Notes under the pieces: model-generated
Told to the model about the DNA's origin: nothing
What the model saw: the letters and a program-made list of their open reading frames with translations, nothing else
The model's database searches: none
From: Paramecium sonneborni
Lineage: Eukaryota; Ciliophora; Oligohymenophorea; Peniculida; Parameciidae
Length of the DNA: 64,000 nt
Direction: 5' to 3'
Assembly (NCBI GenBank): GCA_905182985.1
Contig: CAJJDN010000111.1
Span: 25,922 to 89,921 of the forward strand
Part shown: piece by piece, positions 37,480 through 48,407 of the stretch
How the letters are laid out: the number at the start of each line of letters is the position of its first letter
Numbering within the stretch: position 1 is the first letter of the stretch
Translations under genes and position numbers: made by a program

Positions 37480-38670
37480 TCTAATAAGTATTCAACACTA
37501 ATAATTATCAATATTATAGAATCAATCTCATCAAAGCATGTTTCATATCTTATAAAAGGGGAGGATAGAATTAGTGAATTTGAAGCATTATATCATTATA
37601 GTGACTCTCATATTCTTAGAGTAACTTTATTACAAAGATGGCCAGGATGCTATGTTCCTCCAATTCCAGCAAAATAAGCTTTAGTATGGAATATATATAA
37701 TAGTTTAGGGAAATAGTGATTAAAAAGTTGTTGAGGATTTTAAAACATTCTTATAATATTTCCTAGAATAAGTAGCTAAATTACGACATCTATATTTTTC
37801 TGATTAATGTTAAACCTTATTAAGAACATAGAATACTGATATGGAGAAAGTAATATAATTTAATTGGCATTATAAAGATTACCAAAATAATCTGTATTTG
37901 ATGTCTATGAAAAATTTAAGAAAAATTTCCCTCATTCAAATGGAAAAGAAGTGAATTCTGATCTATTATTGAAAGTCTTTTAGCTTTTCCTTTTATTTAA
38001 ATAAAAGTACTAAATAATTAGAAAGTCTTAAAGAATAAGTGAAAGTATTAGCTGTATCTAAAAACCAATATACAGATTAATTTAGTAATTCAACTCTTTT
38101 CTATTTTAAGATATTATGATTTAATTTATTTAATTCTTGAAAGAGTATTAAATTATATTTTAAGATTAAAAAATCTACATTATCTGAATATGAATAATAA
38201 AACAGAGAATTTAATTTTTACAAATTAGAATGACGTAAATGTTACTGCAAGAGAAATAGTATTACTTATTTACTATTTCAAAAAGATTAAAATTCTTAAA
38301 CAATTAATTTAGATTATTAAATTGATTTGTTAAGAATTGAATGTAGAGAAGTGGAAGCATTTCAAGAAACCTTGAAATAAAAGAAATATGTAAGATAATT
38401 TGAGATCTTCTGCATAATAAAAATTAAGTGACTAAAATACTAGTGAAACTATAGGCTGGTAAAACTACACTTAAATCCATGTTTTCTAAAGGAACAAATA
38501 TTGATTAAGAATAAATCTTAGAAAAAAAAAATATAAAATGTAATTTACAATTATAAATTATAGATATAAAATGAAATTAAATTATTAGGAGATCTTTGTG
38601 TTATGATTATATCCATTCTATGTTTTGATGAAATTGATAGATTCAAAGAAACAGAAATAGTTGTTTGAAA
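37480..38670 (+). pseudogene. Sorting-nexin (PX-BAR type) pseudogene
   Basis: A PX domain is recognisable: I-K-G-E-D-R-I-S-E-F-E-A-L, Y-S-D-S-H-I-L-R-V-T-L-L, Q-R-W-P-G-C-Y-V-P-P-I-P. A plausible 25-nt intron (37684-37708) leads into A-L-G-N-S-D-Q-K-V-V-E-D-F. After about 37870 the sequence jumps among all three frames (V-F-D-V-Y-E-K-F-K-K-N-F; L-E-S-L-K-E-Q-V-K-V-L; L-V-K-L-Q-A-G-K-T-T), with TGA codons in each. The order of the pieces matches a PX plus BAR-like helical region. Sorting nexins bind phosphoinositides on endosomes, but this copy cannot give a full protein and has no clear start. Confidence 0.72.
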
Positions 38671-39125
38671 ATTAAATATACTTAAAAATAAATATTATTT
38701 TATAAAAAATACTCATATAATAAGATAGTAATGATTCAAAATAAAATTAAATTCAAAATGAAATGAATGTTAAAATTCTTAATTTTAATATTTTATTTCA
38801 ATAACGTTAAATACTTTAAATAAATATATTTATTTAATAAATTAGATTAATAAATATTAGTTTAATTGGAAAAGCATAATTTTAAACATATATTTATTTA
38901 ACCTCAATTTATCTAACTAATATTTATAAATGATGATTAGAGGAATTTTTATTAAAACACTAAACCCGTTTTATGTCTTATTAAAATAATTTGATCTTAT
39001 AAATATTTTTAGGATTTCTCTATTAAAATTTGATGTTAAATATAAATTAACTAAACAAATTCTAATTGACGTATTTAATTGTTCTGTTTAATAACTCGTT
39101 TTATTATTATTATTGTAATTTAAAT
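38671..39125. other. AT-rich intergenic DNA
   Basis: No feature recognised. Confidence 0.5.
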
Positions 39126-41150
39126 ATGGATCATCCTATAGTAAATATATATTTGAATTAGGCTTAAAAATGTAAGAGTATTGGTCAATATATCGATTTA
39201 TATGGTGCTTATCCAAGTTTGATGATATTTGGGAATCAAAAATATACAAGTATGTTAGGAATTGTCCTGACATTAATAGCTTCTGCATTCACTTTTTTTT
39301 ACTTAGTTTAAGAAGTGTAAGAATTAGCTCTAAAATAACTTCCTCAAACAATTTCATCTGAGCATTTAGTTTAAGAGACAGCAGTAAAAATTAATAACAT
39401 TAAAAGCCATTTTCATTGTCAAATCAAAATTTTACTCTGACAATATCTGTTACTAATGTGCAACAAAATCCTTTGAAAACTATTGATAAATATTTTACAA
39501 TCACAGTAGATAATTGTTTAAGAACAAGAGAACTTAATGCAACAACAAATAAGATAGATGTCATAAATACGTATCTTTAAAAACGATAATTTTTAGATGT
39601 GTAACTTATCCAACAGAAGCATGCACTTCTGAGAATTTTGTTACAGAAATTTAAAAAGAATATTTTAGTAAAATTCGATTAGGAACAGTATAATGTATAA
39701 AAAAATAATTTTTAGAAACTAATCCACCAGTAATAATCTTAATTTATATTTAGATACTTTAAGGAATAGCTGCTGGAAATAGATATTCTTATATATAAAT
39801 AAAATTTTCAGCTTGTAAAAATACTACAGAAAAGTTTGATTGTGCTCCAATTGATGACATAAAAAATGAATTAATAAATGGTTTTTATGTAGTACACATG
39901 AGTGATTCTTTAATTCAAATGAGTAATCCTGGAAATATTCAATAAAATTTCATTAAACTATAATTTACTACATTTTCTATATCAGCATCTAAAACTATTT
40001 AATAAGGATTTAGAATCATTTAATCAAAGACTGATACTGGAATAATAACCAATGATATTAAAGAAGATTTGTTTTTGGTTTAATAGTAATATTAGGAATC
40101 AACTTCTGCTTATAATTAAGATTTTATAGTTTAACATTATTTAATTCTTGATAATAAATATACTAATTATTCAAGATCTTATATTAAATTATTAACAATC
40201 TTGAGTAAAATTGGAGGTTTATGGTAATTAATTTTTGTAATTTTTGGAATAATTAGCAAATCATATATAGTAACTGAAATGAGACTCAATTTAGCAAATA
40301 AATTGTTTCGATTTTAAAAATTAGAAAGTGATTTAACTTAAAGTTTAAAAAAGGATTCATGTATAAGGAATAATATAGATAAATATATTTAAAAACCAGA
40401 ATAAAAATTACCAAATAAAGTATTAAATATTCTTTAATTCTTGTTTGGATTTAATAAAAAAAGAATAAAGTAATTGGATTAAGCAAATTAAAAAATACAT
40501 GAAAGTTTAGATATTGTTTAAATTATGAGAAAATTTTAGGAATTTGATAATCTAAAATAAGTATTATTGACTGCTAATTAAAGAATTTTATTTGACCTTA
40601 TTCCTATCCCTTTTATTTAAGGAGAAATTCCAAATAAAATTGATACTGGATTAAACTCAAGTAAAAAGATTACCACTGATATCAATTAACATTAAAATAA
40701 AGATAATTTTGAAAAATTTATCGATGCATTTAAATCTTTTAATTAAATTAATGATATGCCTGATGTCACAGAAAATATTGGATAAAAAATAATAAATTTT
40801 TTAGATTAAGATTTGATTAAACTATTTTATTAATACCAACTGGATTCAGAACAAAAGTAAATTATTTAATTACTCTCAGAAGAGAGGAACTCTAAAATAT
40901 TAGTTGATTAAAATTATCATCTTTCTGAATCCAAATTTAATCTATCACCTTGTAATTCTAATGATAAAGAAGAAATTTAAGGAGTAAGAATTTTCTTAAA
41001 TAGTTAATCTTAACGAAGAAAATTTTGCAACTAAGAAGTTTGATATATATTCTTTAAACATTATAAATCTACTTCAAAAAATTAATTAAGATATTAAAAT
41101 TAATAAATTTTGAATTCTTAGAATTTCTAAATTATATTCTTTTAGTTTGA
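39126..41150 (+). CDS. Ciliate-type membrane protein with two membrane helices
   Basis: Introns at 39384-39406, 39571-39596 and 39730-39753 give 614 residues ending at 41043. If a typical 20-nt intron at 40984-41003 is also removed, the frame runs to 41150 (643 residues), which I prefer. A short cytoplasmic start is followed by a membrane helix (L-G-I-V-L-T-L-I-A-S-A-F-T-F-F-Y-L-V). Then comes a large, beta-rich, probably extracytoplasmic region with scattered cysteines and N-x-T/S sites (N-F-T, N-A-T, N-T-T). A second helix (W-Q-L-I-F-V-I-F-G-I-I) and a long Gln/Lys-rich cytoplasmic tail complete it. I know this arrangement as a family of uncharacterised ciliate membrane proteins; role unknown. 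No frame breaks. Confidence 0.78.
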
Positions 41151-41788
41151 TCCTCAATATTTATTTGATAAATTTTAATTATCTTACTACAATTATGATT
41201 GTAATACTTTTATTCATTAAGAATATCATAAATTTAATAACAAAATTAGGAATTCGTTTATCATTTGAATTTATTTTTCAAATGCATAAATGGTATGGAA
41301 CTTTCTTTTTTGAATTTGTTAGAACAAATAGAGAAATTATTCGATTAATGTTCTCCTTTTATATTGATCCTTAATGAAATTTAGTTAATTATATATCAAT
41401 ATTTTAAAATTTTAATAAATACTAATTAATTGAAAAGTTTCACATTCTTATTGTTGATAAAATTATCTTTTTTCTTGATTTATAATTAATTTTTTTAACT
41501 ATTTTTGGTTTATAATAATATCTTATTTGTTATGCTTTATTATATAGAATTATTTATTGAATGTAATTAAATTATTAAGAATTATTTCTTATTGTTTTAT
41601 TATTTTGATATGCTTTATCCTAAATAAGGATAGATTATTAGATATAATTAATTTGATTTGGAATGAATGTTAAATAATGATAATAAAATAAGGAATGAAA
41701 GTATTAAAAATAAGTGTAATATTTTGTAGAGTCGTAGTTGAAATAAAATTAAATGAAATAAAATAATAAATTATATATAATATATATA
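41151..41788. other. AT-rich intergenic DNA
   Basis: A 75-residue frame at 41147-41374 is open even in the standard code but overlaps a second, equally open frame. It could be the 3' end of the preceding gene after another splice. The rest is featureless. Confidence 0.4.
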
Positions 41789-42424
41789 ATGTCTTACAAA
41801 TTCATTCTAAGCAATAAGAATCAGTATTAAAAGGATCGCAACGTTAACATAGATTATAGTCCAGTATTTAATATGTATATTGATTGAATATAAGTTTAGT
41901 TAGTTGTAATAAAAATTGAATATCTTTCCAATTTTCAATGAAGATCATTAAGTAACAACTCCTGGATTTATAATAGAATATGAGAAAGTATAATAATTTG
42001 CATGTAAATTTAGCCTGCGTATGAAAGCAATTTAAACTATCATTAACAATTATTTAATCAAAAAATTGAATAAATAAAAATAAAAAATAAATAATTGGTA
42101 GGACTTATAATGAGTATTTTAGCTGATTCCAAAGCCAAAACATCGAGTTTAGATTTGTTCGGTTTGTAAGACTAAATATACGGATTACTTAACTGTATTA
42201 ATATAGAAATTAAAATTAATTAGCATACTTAGTCAAATTAACATAAAAAATTGTTCTTATCATCTCCATATATAAAGAAGATTGAAAAGATTTAAAATGA
42301 TTTGAATTAGCAACTATCAAATTATAATTCATAATCAACAGATACAGAAGATGCTTCATTATTAGAATAAACTAATAGAAAGAAAATTAAAGTAGAGATC
42401 TCGTAAATGATTTCAAATTACTGA
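41789..42424 (+). CDS. Hypothetical protein, one intron, probable frame break
   Basis: ATG 41789 opens a frame that needs the 25-nt intron 41875-41899. It then reads well (F-N-E-D-H-Q-V-T-T-P-G-F-I-I-E-Y-E-K-V) to an A-rich run near 42075-42095. Beyond it, the natural reading (M-S-I-L-A-D-S-K-A-K-T-S-S-L-D-L-F-G-L) lies in another frame and runs to TGA 42422-42424. The total is one base out of phase, so I assume an indel in the A-rich run. About 203 residues if corrected, ending in an acidic/basic, probably disordered tail. No family recognised. It converges with the next gene, 26 bp between stops. Confidence 0.5.
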
Positions 42425-42450
42425 ATGATAAAAATGTATTATTGTAAAAT

Positions 42451-42795
42451 TCATTTCTATTATTATTATAGTTATTTTCTAGTTTCTTCCATTCTTTGTC
42501 TATAAATTCTCTTTTACCTCTCAATCTAAAAGAATAGGAAAAAATAATTTACATACTCAGGTCTGATTTCCTCTTTTATTGGATTTTCTGTTTTGAATTC
42601 TGAAATCTTCATTCCTGATTTCTGTTCGAACTCTTAAATTCGTTCTGCAGCAATTTAATCCATATATCTAACATTATAATACACATAATATCCACTAAAT
42701 GCAAATAAAGTTCCTATTACTATAAAGGCCAACTATTTTGGAGAATTATTTTATTTTTATTATGAGAAATGTAAAAGACTTTTATAATGTTTCAT
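42451..42795 (-). CDS. Small single-pass membrane protein
   Basis: 105 residues with one 27-nt intron (42526-42552), whose removal joins R-P-E-Y to I-E-R-Q-K-R. Residues about 23-45 form a membrane helix (L-A-F-I-V-I-G-T-L-F-A-F-S-G-Y-Y-V-Y). The rest is charged and helical, with a Gln-rich end. The size and the tail-like charged C-terminus are reminiscent of small mitochondrial inner-membrane assembly factors, but I have no motif to prove it. Its start is 84 bp from the stop of the GSK3-like gene on the same strand. Confidence 0.6.
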
Positions 42796-42879
42796 ATGAT
42801 AATTTAATTTATGAAATATATAAATAACCTTAAATAAATATAAATAAATAATATTAATATCAAAGATTGTTAAGTACAA

Positions 42880-43839
42880 TCATGAAAAAAAATAAGGATG
42901 TTCAAGTGCTTCAGTTGAGGTAATTCTTTTGGATGGACTAAAAACAAATATTTTTAATAATAAATCAATCAATAAAGGATCAGTTTTCTAATTCAAAACA
43001 ATATTATTAAATATCATACTTAATTTTTTAGGTTATAAATTAGGAATATAGAATTAGCATCCCAATTCTGCTTTTTCTAATTCATTAGGAGTTCCTAATA
43101 GTTTACAGATTTCTACAATTTAATCAACAGTATTCTATCCAAAAAACAATAATTTTCCCAATTCCAATTCAGCTAATATACAACCTGCTGCCCAAATATC
43201 AATTTTAGTATTATAAAATATCTAACCAAATAATAATTCAGGTGCTCTATAAGCCCTAGAACAAACATAACTCAAACTTTTAGAACCATTAATTTTTTTA
43301 GAACTTCCAAAATCAGCTAGAAATATGTTTCCACTCTAATATAAAATATTAGCTGGTTTAAGATCTCTGTGTATAATATTTTATGACTCTAAATATTGTA
43401 ATACTTAAAATAATTATTTAGCCACGCTTTTTAATGGTACTCTTATTGCATTCTTTAAATTTCCTTAATATAAATCCATAACCAAATGTAAATACTTTAT
43501 TTTATTTTCTACTGTATAATAATGATCTCTTAATGGCACAATATGTGGATGATTCATTATCATATGTATTTCCAGTTCTCTATTTATTTATTTTGGATCT
43601 TAGAATACTTTCTTCATTGCATAATAACCACCATGCAATTTGTTTTCAACAATAAAAATAGTACTATAACTACCCTATCCAATCTATTCTAATATTTAAT
43701 ATTTTTATGATTTGTTAAGGTTTTAATTATTCAAAGTCAAATATTTAGGTATCTAATATCTCTCTTGAGATATAGATAATTAATGTTTGTCACTTGGAGT
43801 TACTTTTCTTTTTTTTGATTTATTTTAATTCAACTACAT
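42880..43839 (-). CDS. GSK3-like CMGC protein kinase
   Basis: Intact, intron-free, 319 residues, essentially a bare kinase domain (animal GSK3 is about 420-480). Motifs in order: glycine loop I-G-Q-G-S-Y-S-T-I, catalytic Lys in [21 protein letters not shown], activation segment [15 protein letters not shown], and L-F-F-G-Q-N-T-V-D-Q-I. The tyrosine of S-Y-x-C-S-R corresponds to the autophosphorylated tyrosine of GSK3. In that segment the second arginine-flanking tyrosine of animal GSK3 (C-S-R-Y-Y-R) is Ala. GSK3 kinases phosphorylate primed Ser/Thr sites and in ciliates have been linked to cilia and signalling. A short basic N-terminus (S-K-K-R-K-V) could be a nuclear signal. Confidence 0.92.
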
Positions 43840-44816
43840 ATAAATTTATTTAATATCTCAATAAATTTCATTTTTTTTTTTCGTTATTCTACTTAATAAT
43901 TTAATATCAAAATTCTTATAGAATTCTAATACCTATTATGATAATTCTTATTATTATAATAATTAGTCTATAATGATTACAAAAATTTCCAAAGCAAGAT
44001 TATATTCCTAGAGAATTTAAATAATTATTTGCTTTGAAACAAAATGTATATTCTAATTCAAATTTATTTCATTCAAAAACATACGTATGCTCTCTTTACA
44101 TTGTAATGATAATATATATGAGTATATTTATAAACTATCTTTCTTTAAGAATATGCTTTTAATATATACAGAAATATACGACTTCATAAATTTCAAGAAA
44201 AATACAACAAATTGATGAAGTAAATTATTTAAATTATTAGATATTTAAAGATTATTCAAATAATAAAAAAAATCAATAAAATAACAGATTCATTTATATT
44301 TAAAAGATCAATGAAAAAAATATGTTTGGAAGACAGTCATACTAAAATTTGATATCGATTTCAAATAAGGAATAATACATAATAAGTAAATAGAATGAGT
44401 TATGAATTATAATAGTAGCCTCCAAATTCTTTTTGATTATGGAACAGAAAGGAAGTATTTTCTCATTTGAAATATTCTCTCAAGAAATACAACTTAGTTG
44501 ACTATTTAGAAAATTTACTCATGAACTGAACATTTTTATATTAAAATTAATTTATTGAATAAAAATAATCACAATTTATTCAGGAAATTAAATTTAATCA
44601 ATTTTTAAAAATTTTCAATTTAATGTTCCAGATCTGAAACCCTAATTATAGAGTGATCATTTTAGGAAAAAGACTTAGAAAATATTGGCGTAAGATAGCG
44701 TTTTTTAGAGATTTATATTTAAATCAATAATAATTATTATTATATGTTTATTTGACTTAATTAATTTCAGTATTTAATGTATGCTCATATAAAGAATTTA
44801 AGAAAGTAATTATAAA
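43840..44816. other. AT-rich intergenic DNA
   Basis: Between divergent genes. No feature recognised. Confidence 0.5.
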
Positions 44817-45122
44817 ATGATAAATTTTGATTATAATATTAGAAAAAGAATAGATAGAAAAATATTGAAAAAGAAAACAAATGGAGAGATAATTTCGAAA
44901 TTATTTGAAATTAGAATTAGAATTGTTAATTCTATGACAATGCTGTAATAATAAGATAAGACACCTGTAATTATTAAAAGAAAATATAATTAAATATTAA
45001 ATTTGATTGAAAAATAAGAGAATCTTATGAAATTAGAAATAGTTGAAAAATAGAGAGAATATTAAGTTAATTATTATTATTTAATATATATTATCAATGC
45101 AAGTAAAGTTATCCTTTTTTGA
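44817..45122 (+). CDS. Small hypothetical protein
   Basis: A 101-residue frame, basic and helical (R-K-R-I-D-R-K-I-L-K-K-K, later L-N-L-I-E-K-Q-E-N-L-M-K-L-E). It ends in TGA 45120-45122 and overlaps the first codons of the kinase gene (45097) in another frame. It might be an upstream exon of that kinase gene rather than a separate gene, but the required intron (about 46 nt) would be longer than any other here. No domain. Confidence 0.3.
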
Positions 45123-46979
45123 CGATGTAAATATATCAAAGTCTTTTTGGGAGAAAGTAAATATTTAAATCGAGAAATAAAATATTGACTTTGAATCTGT
45201 TCTTTTCGAGAAAAGCAAAAAAACTGGTTTTTGGACTAGCAAAAATTATATCATTTATGATAGCAAATTGATGAAGTTAAGGGTATTGAAAAAATAAGAA
45301 AATATATAGCCTAATAAGAAAAATATTCATTATGTTGATTTGGGCACATCAAGAATAGAGAGAATAAAGTATAAAAATGATTAGGAGGTTGATGTTTTAA
45401 ACAAAGTATAGAAATTATATATATATAATTTAAGAAGAAATATGGATTTCGAATAATTCATAATTAGAAATTTAGAGAATTATATTTGAGATCAAAAGAA
45501 CTAAATTAATAAATTTGGGATATTTTGAAAAAGCAATGTCTTTAACTTGCATTTAAGGAAGAGTACGTAATTGAGAGAATGATAGGGAAAGGTAATTTTG
45601 CAAAAGTATTTAAATTAAATAAGTGAAGGTGTATCTTTGTACAAAGAAATTGGATAAATAATAATATGCTGTAAAAGCTTTTGAAAAGAGTAGAATGGTG
45701 AATAATGAAACAGATAAGAAAGCATTGATAAAAGAAATGTAAATAATGAGAAAGGTGAACTATAGAGGATTAATAAAAATGCATGAAGTGTTTGAAGATG
45801 ATACTCATATCTTTATAGTTTAAGAATATTTATAAGGAGGAGAATTATATTAATAAATAAAGAAGAATTAAAAGTAATCCGAGCCAACAGTGGCAATGAT
45901 TTTAGGTACTTTATTAGATTCTTTGGATTATTTACATAAAAAGAATATTCTTCATAGAGATCTTAAACCAGAAAATATGTTATTACGTAAAAAAGGAGTT
46001 TTAGGAGATGTTGTAATAGCAGATTTTGGATTAGCTGATTTTTATGATCCATTAGGTAATTATATGTTTTAAAGATGTGGAACACCTGGATTCGTTGCTC
46101 CAGAGGTATTATAAGATAAGGTGTATGATTCAAAAATAGATATATTTAGTGTTGGTTGTTTAATGTTTCTCCTTATTGCTGGTAAATCTCCTTTTAAAGG
46201 TTCTACATATGATGAAGTTGTGATGAGAAATTATCATTGTAAAATTGATTATGTTTCAATAGAAACAATTATTAGTAGTTAAGGTATTTATTATGATTAA
46301 TAATTAGGATTATCACTATTAAAGTTATTATTGCATCCTCGACCTTCATAGAGACCATCACCAAGAGATGCTTTGAGACATGAATGGTTTATGATCAATT
46401 TAGATAAATAAAGATATTCAGAATTAAATAAATAAGAAGATATTATTTATGATACTAAAGATACTATTAAATCAAGTATTACTGATGTAGGTAGTTGTGG
46501 ATTTATGAAAAATTTTATTGGCCCATCATATTTAGATAAACCGGAATTTATGACTCCTTAATAAACTAGTATTGGAAATTAAAAAAATAATAATCATCTA
46601 TTCACACCTTAAATGGCAATTATGCAATAGATTTAAGAATAATTTTATGAAGAATAAATTTCTATTAAAAATTTAGATGATGATTTTACAGATATGATTT
46701 TCGATGATGAATCACCACAATCTCATAAATTACCATAATACTAATTAGTTGGTAAACTCAAATAAGCTGTAGATTCAAATAATTCATCTTATTATGCATC
46801 TCCTATAATTAAGGTATCAAATATATATTCAATATTTTTATTAGAAAACTCCAGAGAGTCTTACTAAAGATATCAATCCTAAGGTGATGACAATCAGAGA
46901 AAAGATTTACGAATAATAAACTTATCCAAAGATTGCAAGCAAAATCAAGAATAATTTGAAAAATCTTGAGCAATTATGA
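45097..46979 (+). CDS. Ser/Thr protein kinase with N-terminal PH-like region
   Basis: 591 residues after four introns: 45406-45434, 45606-45628, 46284-46307 and 46814-46844. Residues about 35-160 look like a PH domain (K-T-G-F-W, then a final helix with W-D-I-L-K-K-Q-C). The kinase domain follows: [40 protein letters not shown] and a final H-P-R-P-S-Q-R. This is the CAMK-like layout, without a visible calmodulin or EF-hand region. All catalytic residues are present, so it should be active. The C-terminal 150 residues are Ser/Gln/Asp-rich and disordered. A PH domain predicts phosphoinositide or membrane targeting. The 24-nt third intron lacks a stop; I splice it because it restores the usual spacing before H-P-R-P-S-Q-R. 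Confidence 0.9.
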
Positions 46980-47027
46980 ATAGTTGACTACAAAATAATT
47001 TGAATTTAATTAAATTAGTTTGTTAAA

Positions 47028-48370
47028 ATGTTTTTGAATCCAATTTTCAAATCTCTATGTCGTTTCTCGTATATGAAAAAAAACTTTAGCTATGAGAATT
47101 TATAAGATGTTGAAATCATAACCAGAGATTATTGGGGAAGTTTGAGAAATATTCTTAAATCATTTTCAAATCACAAAATAAATTTAACAGACATCGAAGC
47201 TCTAAAATTAAGTAGAACTCATAAGTAAAAATAATAAATGTATATAATAGAGGTTAGAATATTGTAGTAAAATTAACATTTGAGAAAGTTGAAGATAAAA
47301 AGTACAATGAATTAATATTTGATTTGCAGTAGAGATACGATTAGATTTTAATAAATAATGATATGGCAGTACCTATGGTGCCATGGTACCCAAGAACTGA
47401 TGAAGATCTTAAAACAAGTAATAAAACGTTATGACAGTTAGTTGGAACAATAATGGAAGTTAACGAAGAAAATAATTAAGATCATCCTCAATTTAAAGAT
47501 TTAGAGTATAGAAAGAGAAGAGAAGAAATTGCAAAACTTTCTTAAGCTCATTTAATTGGAGAACCAGTTCCTTATATAAATTATACAGAATAAGAAGAGT
47601 AAACATGGAAAAAAATATATTCTATTTTAAGAGAAAAAGTGAATTTGGTGATGTCTTAAAGATATTTGAATAATTTAGTAAAAATAGAATAAGCTCTTGG
47701 ATTTAAATATAAAATTCCTTAATTAAGAGATATAGATGCATATTTAAGAGCAGAAACAGGATTTCGAATAAAAGCAACTCATGGAATACTTAGTTAAAGA
47801 GAGTTCTTAAATGCTCTTGGACATAGAGTGTTTTGTTGTACATAATACATAAGACATCATTCAACTCCTGAATATACACCTGAACCTGATATTGTTCATG
47901 AACTTGTTGGTCATGTACCTTTGTTTGCAGATAAAGAAGTAGCTGATCTTTCTTAAGAAATTGGTATTTTATCATGTGGAGCAAAAAAACAAGATTTGGC
48001 AAGATTGGGTACTTTATATTGGTTTACTCTTGAATTTGGTGCTTATAAAGAAAATGGATTAATTAAAGGATATGGAGCAGGTATAGCTAGTTCTATTGGA
48101 GAATGTGATGTAATTATATATCTAAATATAATCTAGCATTTCCCTAAAGCTAAATATGAAAAGTTTGATCCCTTTATTCATGCTGATCGTAGCTATCCTA
48201 TTTAAACTGTTTAACCTACCTATATGTATACTGAAAGCTTTGATGAAGCTATGTAGAGTTTAATCATTTTTGGTAAAAGTTTATAAAAACCATTTGGATT
48301 GTATTATGATTTCATTGATAAAGAACTTAAATCAACCAGAAGAATTAAGACTCATCTTAATGATTAATGA
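47028..48370 (+). CDS. PAH: Aromatic amino-acid hydroxylase (phenylalanine-4-hydroxylase-like) with ACT-like N-terminus
   Basis: 421 residues after three introns: 47225-47250, 47418-47441 and 48110-48136. The catalytic domain is unmistakable: [24 protein letters not shown], the iron-binding H-E-L-V-G-H with V-P-L-F-A-D, and W-F-T-L-E-F-G supplying the third ligand (Glu). The enzyme hydroxylates Phe to Tyr with tetrahydropterin, Fe(II) and O2. The first 100 residues resemble the ACT regulatory domain of animal PAH (S-L-R-N-I-L-K-S-F and N-L-T-D-I-E). The C-terminal tetramerisation helix of animal enzymes is not evident. Intron 2 (24 nt) contains an in-frame TGA, so an unspliced message would stop early. 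Phe is favoured over Trp or Tyr as substrate, but that is not certain from sequence. Confidence 0.93.
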
Positions 48371-48407
48371 TTATCAAACTATATTATTAATATATAATTT
48401 AAATATT

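Noticed and set aside
47418..47441. TGA read as tryptophan or selenocysteine in the hydroxylase
   Set aside because: The TGA lies in a canonical 24-nt GTA...TAG intron, and removing it restores the family alignment.
47790..48002. Minus-strand ORF of 70 residues
   Set aside because: Shadow of the phenylalanine hydroxylase gene, whose iron-site motifs lie on the plus strand here.
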